From assembly GCF_015277895.1 (NCBI RefSeq), contig NZ_CP063815.1, positions 1,550,001 through 1,614,000 on the forward strand: 64,000 nucleotides of DNA, given 5' to 3'. Both the position numbers and the translations under genes were made by a program. This DNA is from Microbacterium abyssi (lineage in GTDB: Bacteria; Actinomycetota; Actinomycetes; Actinomycetales; Microbacteriaceae). Below the pieces are notes generated by a model that saw only the letters and a list, made by a program, of their open reading frames with translations, searched no databases and was not told where the DNA came from. Shown here piece after piece: positions 61,566 through 64,000 of the stretch (its first letter is position 1; the number at the start of each line of letters is the position of its first letter).

Positions 61566-62039
61566 CTAGTCGCCTGCCGGGCGCACGATCGCCGTGGCGC
61601 CGTTGATCGCGGCGATGAGGATGGGCGCGCCCTGCGGAATCATGACGGCGGTCTCGGTGCGCGCAGTCCATGTGTCGCCGTTGCTGACCTTCACCTGGCC
61701 CGTGACCTGTGTGATGTCGGCAAGTGCGGTGCCGCGCAGGCCGATGAGTGCCTCGACGTTCGATTTGGTGGGATCCTCGCTGCGATGCAGGCGCTTCAGC
61801 AGCGGTGGACGGAGGAACAGGATGAACAGTGCCGCCGCAGCGGCGGCGATGACCAGCTGCGCCCAGAGCGGGAGACCGATCAGGCCCATGACGAGACCGA
61901 CGATGCTGCCGAGGGCGAGCATCAGGAACGTGAAGTCGAGCGTGAGCATCTCGATGACGAGGAACACGGCGATCAGCACCAGCCAGCCGATCCACGCCCA
62001 CTCGGTGACCAGCTCGATGAAGACGGATACGTCGTCCAT
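61566..62039 (-). CDS. NfeD family membrane protein
   Basis: This 157-aa short NfeD has three or four membrane spans (WIGWLVLIAVFLVIEMLTLD; LVIAAAAAALFILFL) and a C-terminal OB-fold domain (ALIGLRGTALADITQVTGQV). It pairs with the SPFH protein. AAAGGAGG lies 6-7 bases before the ATG. First gene of NfeD-SPFH-GDPD. Confidence 0.92.
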   Translation of the reverse strand: MDDVSVFIELVTEWAWIGWLVLIAVFLVIEMLTLDFTFLMLALGSIVGLVMGLIGLPLWAQLVIAAAAAALFILFLRPPLLKRLHRSEDPTKSNVEALIGLRGTALADITQVTGQVKVSNGDTWTARTETAVMIPQGAPILIAAINGATAIVRPAGD

Positions 62040-62163
62040 GGCGCCCTCCTTTGCCGTCAACCTATCACGCGATACAGACGCGTCCACGGCGCGGTTCCGG
62101 GTCGTTGGTAAAGTGAACTGGCCGCGTCTTCCGCGGCGTTTTTCCGCATCGCAAGGAGTCACT

Positions 62164-62928
62164 GTGACCGACGTTCTGCCCGCAGGTTCACTCGCAGGAA
62201 AGGTCGCGCTGGTCACCGGTTCGTCCCGTGGCATCGGCGCGGACACCGTGCGCTACTTCGCCGAGGCCGGCGCGGACGTGGTCATCAATTTCCGCAACAA
62301 GGCCCCGCGCGCCGAGAAGCTCGCCGGGCAGTTGCGCGACCTGGGCGGGCGCGCGCTCGTCGTCGGCGCAGACCTCACGGATCCCGCCTCCGTCGCGGAG
62401 ATGTTCGAGAAGGTGCGTGCCGAGTTCGGGAAGCTGGACATCCTCGTGCTCAACGCTTCGGGCGGCATGGAGTCCGGCATGGCCGAGGACTACGCGTTGA
62501 CGTTGAACCGCGATGCGCAGCTCAGCGTCCTGAACACGGCGCTGCCGTTGCTCGGCGACGGATCGCGCGTCGTGTTCGTGACGAGCCACCAGGCGCATTT
62601 CATCCGCACCACGCCGACCATGCCCGAGTACGAGCCGGTCGCGCAGTCGAAGCGCGCGGGCGAGGACGCGCTGCGCGAGCTGATCCCGGCGCTCGCCGAG
62701 AAGGGCATCGGATTCACCGTCGTCTCCGGAGACATGATCGAGGGCACGATCACTGCGACACTGCTCGAGCGCGCCAACCCCGGCGCGATCTCGGCGCGTC
62801 GTGAGGATGCCGGGCGTCTTTACAACGTGTCGGAGTTCGCTGCCGAGGTGGCGCAGGCCGCCGTCGATCCCGTTCCGGCGGACAACACGCGACTGGTCGG
62901 CGACATCAGCGGATTCGCCGCGGAGTGA
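62164..62928 (+). CDS. atypical SDR family oxidoreductase
   Basis: This 254-aa protein has the NAD(P)-binding VALVTGSSRGIGADT and LNASGG in place of NNAG. The usual Y-x3-K is not present: the expected Lys is in VAQSKRAGED, and the residue four positions before it is Val, with a Tyr three further upstream. The Ser of the triad may be in VFVTSHQAHF. It may be a reductase with shifted catalytic residues or a non-catalytic SDR. AAGGAG precedes the GTG at 62164. A perfect terminator follows. Confidence 0.85.
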   Translation: MTDVLPAGSLAGKVALVTGSSRGIGADTVRYFAEAGADVVINFRNKAPRAEKLAGQLRDLGGRALVVGADLTDPASVAEMFEKVRAEFGKLDILVLNASGGMESGMAEDYALTLNRDAQLSVLNTALPLLGDGSRVVFVTSHQAHFIRTTPTMPEYEPVAQSKRAGEDALRELIPALAEKGIGFTVVSGDMIEGTITATLLERANPGAISARREDAGRLYNVSEFAAEVAQAAVDPVPADNTRLVGDISGFAAE

Positions 62929-62935
62929 CCTGAGC

Positions 62936-62971
62936 CGACGAAGGCCCTGCCGATCGGCAGGGCCTTCGTCG
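62936..62971. terminator. long perfect palindrome terminator between converging genes
   Basis: CGACGAAGGCCCTGCCGA and its exact reverse complement are adjacent (18-bp arms, no spacer). The sequence lies 8 bp after the SDR stop and 15 bp before the HdeD-like gene stop, so it can serve both strands. Confidence 0.9.
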
Positions 62972-62985
62972 TTCCACCGGTTTGA

Positions 62986-63594
62986 TCAGACGGCGGCGGC
63001 GGGACCGGGATCCGACAGGGGCGGCGACTCGGCCCTCTTCTCATCCCGCCCGAGCGTGATCGCCCGGACGATCTGAATGAGTCCGAGGACCACGAGCGTG
63101 ATTCCGAGGATCCACCACAGCGCGACGGCGGCGAGCAGCGGCGAGAAGATCACGATCACACCTGCAGCGATGCTCAGAATCGCGTAGATGATGGTCCAGG
63201 CCCGCGATCCGTCCTTGTTGAGCAGTGTCAATGCGACCACGCCGTCGACTATCCAGCTCACGCCGAGGAAGATCGCCGTGACGAGCGCGAGCGTGATCGT
63301 GGCGGCCTGGAGGTTCAGGAACGCGACGACGCCGGCGACGATGTAGAGCACGCCGAGGACGATGTGACCCGTGCGCGCCCAGCCGCCCTTCTTGCCGGAG
63401 AAGATGCCGAGACCGACGTAGACCAGGCCCGCGACGATCAGGTACGCGGCGATGATGCCCGTGACGATGATGGCCGTCTTGAGCGGCCACACGAGCAGAA
63501 CGATTCCCGCGATGAGTGCGACCGCACCGGAGATCGCCAGCGTGATGCGGATGGAGGTGAACAGCGATTTCGCTTCGGTGAGTGAGTCAGACAT
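62986..63594 (-). CDS. HdeD family (DUF308) membrane protein
   Basis: This 202-aa protein has six membrane spans in three pairs, as in HdeD (AISGAVALIAGIVLLVWPLK; GHIVLGVLYIVAGVVAFLNL; LLAAVALWWILGITLVVLGL), and a short charged C-terminus. HdeD is linked to acid resistance in E. coli, but its role in actinobacteria is unknown. Confidence 0.88.
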   Translation of the reverse strand: MSDSLTEAKSLFTSIRITLAISGAVALIAGIVLLVWPLKTAIIVTGIIAAYLIVAGLVYVGLGIFSGKKGGWARTGHIVLGVLYIVAGVVAFLNLQAATITLALVTAIFLGVSWIVDGVVALTLLNKDGSRAWTIIYAILSIAAGVIVIFSPLLAAVALWWILGITLVVLGLIQIVRAITLGRDEKRAESPPLSDPGPAAAV

Positions 63595-63689
63595 GTCGAG
63601 CGCCTCTCTGTGAAGATCCTGTGAAGGACGTGCTCAGCGTAGCGCGCCAGAGGTTCGGAATGGGAGAGGTCCGTGGCAGGATCTTTCAC

Positions 63690-64000
63690 ATGACCGATGC
63701 GCCCTCTGCCGCCGATTCGCATGATCTGATCCGGGTCCGGGGTGCCCGCGAGAACAATCTCAAGGACGTCAGCGTCGACATCCCGAAACGCCGGCTGACG
63801 GTGTTCACCGGCGTCTCGGGCTCGGGGAAGAGCTCGCTGGTGTTCGACACGATCGCCGCCGAATCCCGCCGCATGATCGACGAGACCTACAGCGCCTTCG
63901 TGCAGGGATTCATGCCGTCGGTGCCGCGCCCCGACGTCGATGTCCTCGAGGGACTCACCACGGCGATCATCGTCGACCAGGAGCGATTGGGCGCGAACCC
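63690..64000 (+). CDS. UvrA-like ATP-binding protein (partial, runs off the right edge)
   Basis: ATG 63690 opens a frame to the window end (103 codons plus). The N-terminal UvrA features are clear: RVRGARENNLKDVSVDIPK and Walker A TGVSGSGKSSLVFDTI. The next segment (DETYSAFVQGFMPSVPRPDV, then LEGLTTAIIVDQ) differs from canonical UvrA, where an ESLSAYARQFL-type motif follows. This fits the shorter UvrA paralogs linked to drug resistance better than the repair enzyme. The rest of the gene is outside the window. Confidence 0.85.
   Translation, partial: MTDAPSAADSHDLIRVRGARENNLKDVSVDIPKRRLTVFTGVSGSGKSSLVFDTIAAESRRMIDETYSAFVQGFMPSVPRPDVDVLEGLTTAIIVDQERLGAN

Noticed and set aside
1..64000. Mobile elements, CRISPR arrays, phage genes or rRNA operons
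   Set aside because: No transposase, integrase, regularly spaced direct repeat, phage structural gene or rRNA sequence was seen. The tRNA-Leu at 46222-46305 has no integrase or duplicated 3' end next to it.

Overview
The window is a gene-dense, high-GC chromosomal segment that looks like a member of the Microbacteriaceae, most likely Microbacterium or a close relative. This is inferred from base composition and from actinobacterial marker genes: RbpA, PafB/PafC, a HelY-type helicase, an actinobacterial GlgA/GlgM, DUF3099, and an rpsP-khpA-rimM-trmD operon. About 65 protein genes and one tRNA are supported. There is no rRNA, CRISPR array, transposase or prophage. Many genes start 6-7 bases after a TANNNT box, so leaderless mRNAs seem common.

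Left part (1-11.5 kb): a leftward set of GNAT acetyltransferase genes and small ORFs, headed by a strong promoter and a 33-codon ORF with an excellent ribosome binding site. Divergent from it run smc, ftsY and a DUF2004 gene. Next come lipB-lipA (lipoate synthesis) with a divergent TetR-type gene, then ffh. FtsY and Ffh together give the SRP receptor and SRP GTPase.

Glycerol and translation block (11.5-22 kb): glpD, a SorC-type regulator and glpK form a glycerol module with the same palindrome in both intergenic gaps. A YbdK-type carboxylate-amine ligase follows, then rpsP-khpA-rimM-trmD. Converging on trmD is a group encoding a SURF1-like protein, a 63-aa Cys/His protein and a DUF3099 protein; DUF4190 and fabG come next.

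Middle (22-29 kb): serB, the divergent glgC/glgA pair, a lone ABC ATPase, rpmE2 (L31 type B), a DEDDh exonuclease and an alpha/beta hydrolase.

Branched-chain amino acid catabolism (29-40 kb): an Lrp-type regulator diverges from bkdABC (branched-chain 2-oxo acid dehydrogenase E1alpha, E1beta, E2). A TetR regulator then diverges from accD1-accA1-fadE-maoC-citE, an overlapping operon for leucine/isovaleryl-CoA breakdown. The arrangement resembles the Mycobacterium tuberculosis Rv2495c-Rv2506 locus. The accA1 gene carries a 65-bp imperfect palindrome inside its reading frame, the most unusual object in the window.

Right part (40-64 kb): a sirtuin/histidine-phosphatase pair, a TrmH-family methyltransferase, an SGNH hydrolase, an SF2 helicase, a rubrerythrin-VIT iron transporter, tRNA-Leu(GAG), an M20 peptidase, uppP, a PAC2 protein, a HAD phosphatase, trmI and an FKBP lipoprotein. 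The run pafB-pafC-tatA-tatC-helY-lnt follows, with rbpA converging on it. A GDPD, an SPFH protein and an NfeD protein come next, then an atypical SDR, an HdeD-like membrane protein and the first part of a UvrA paralog.
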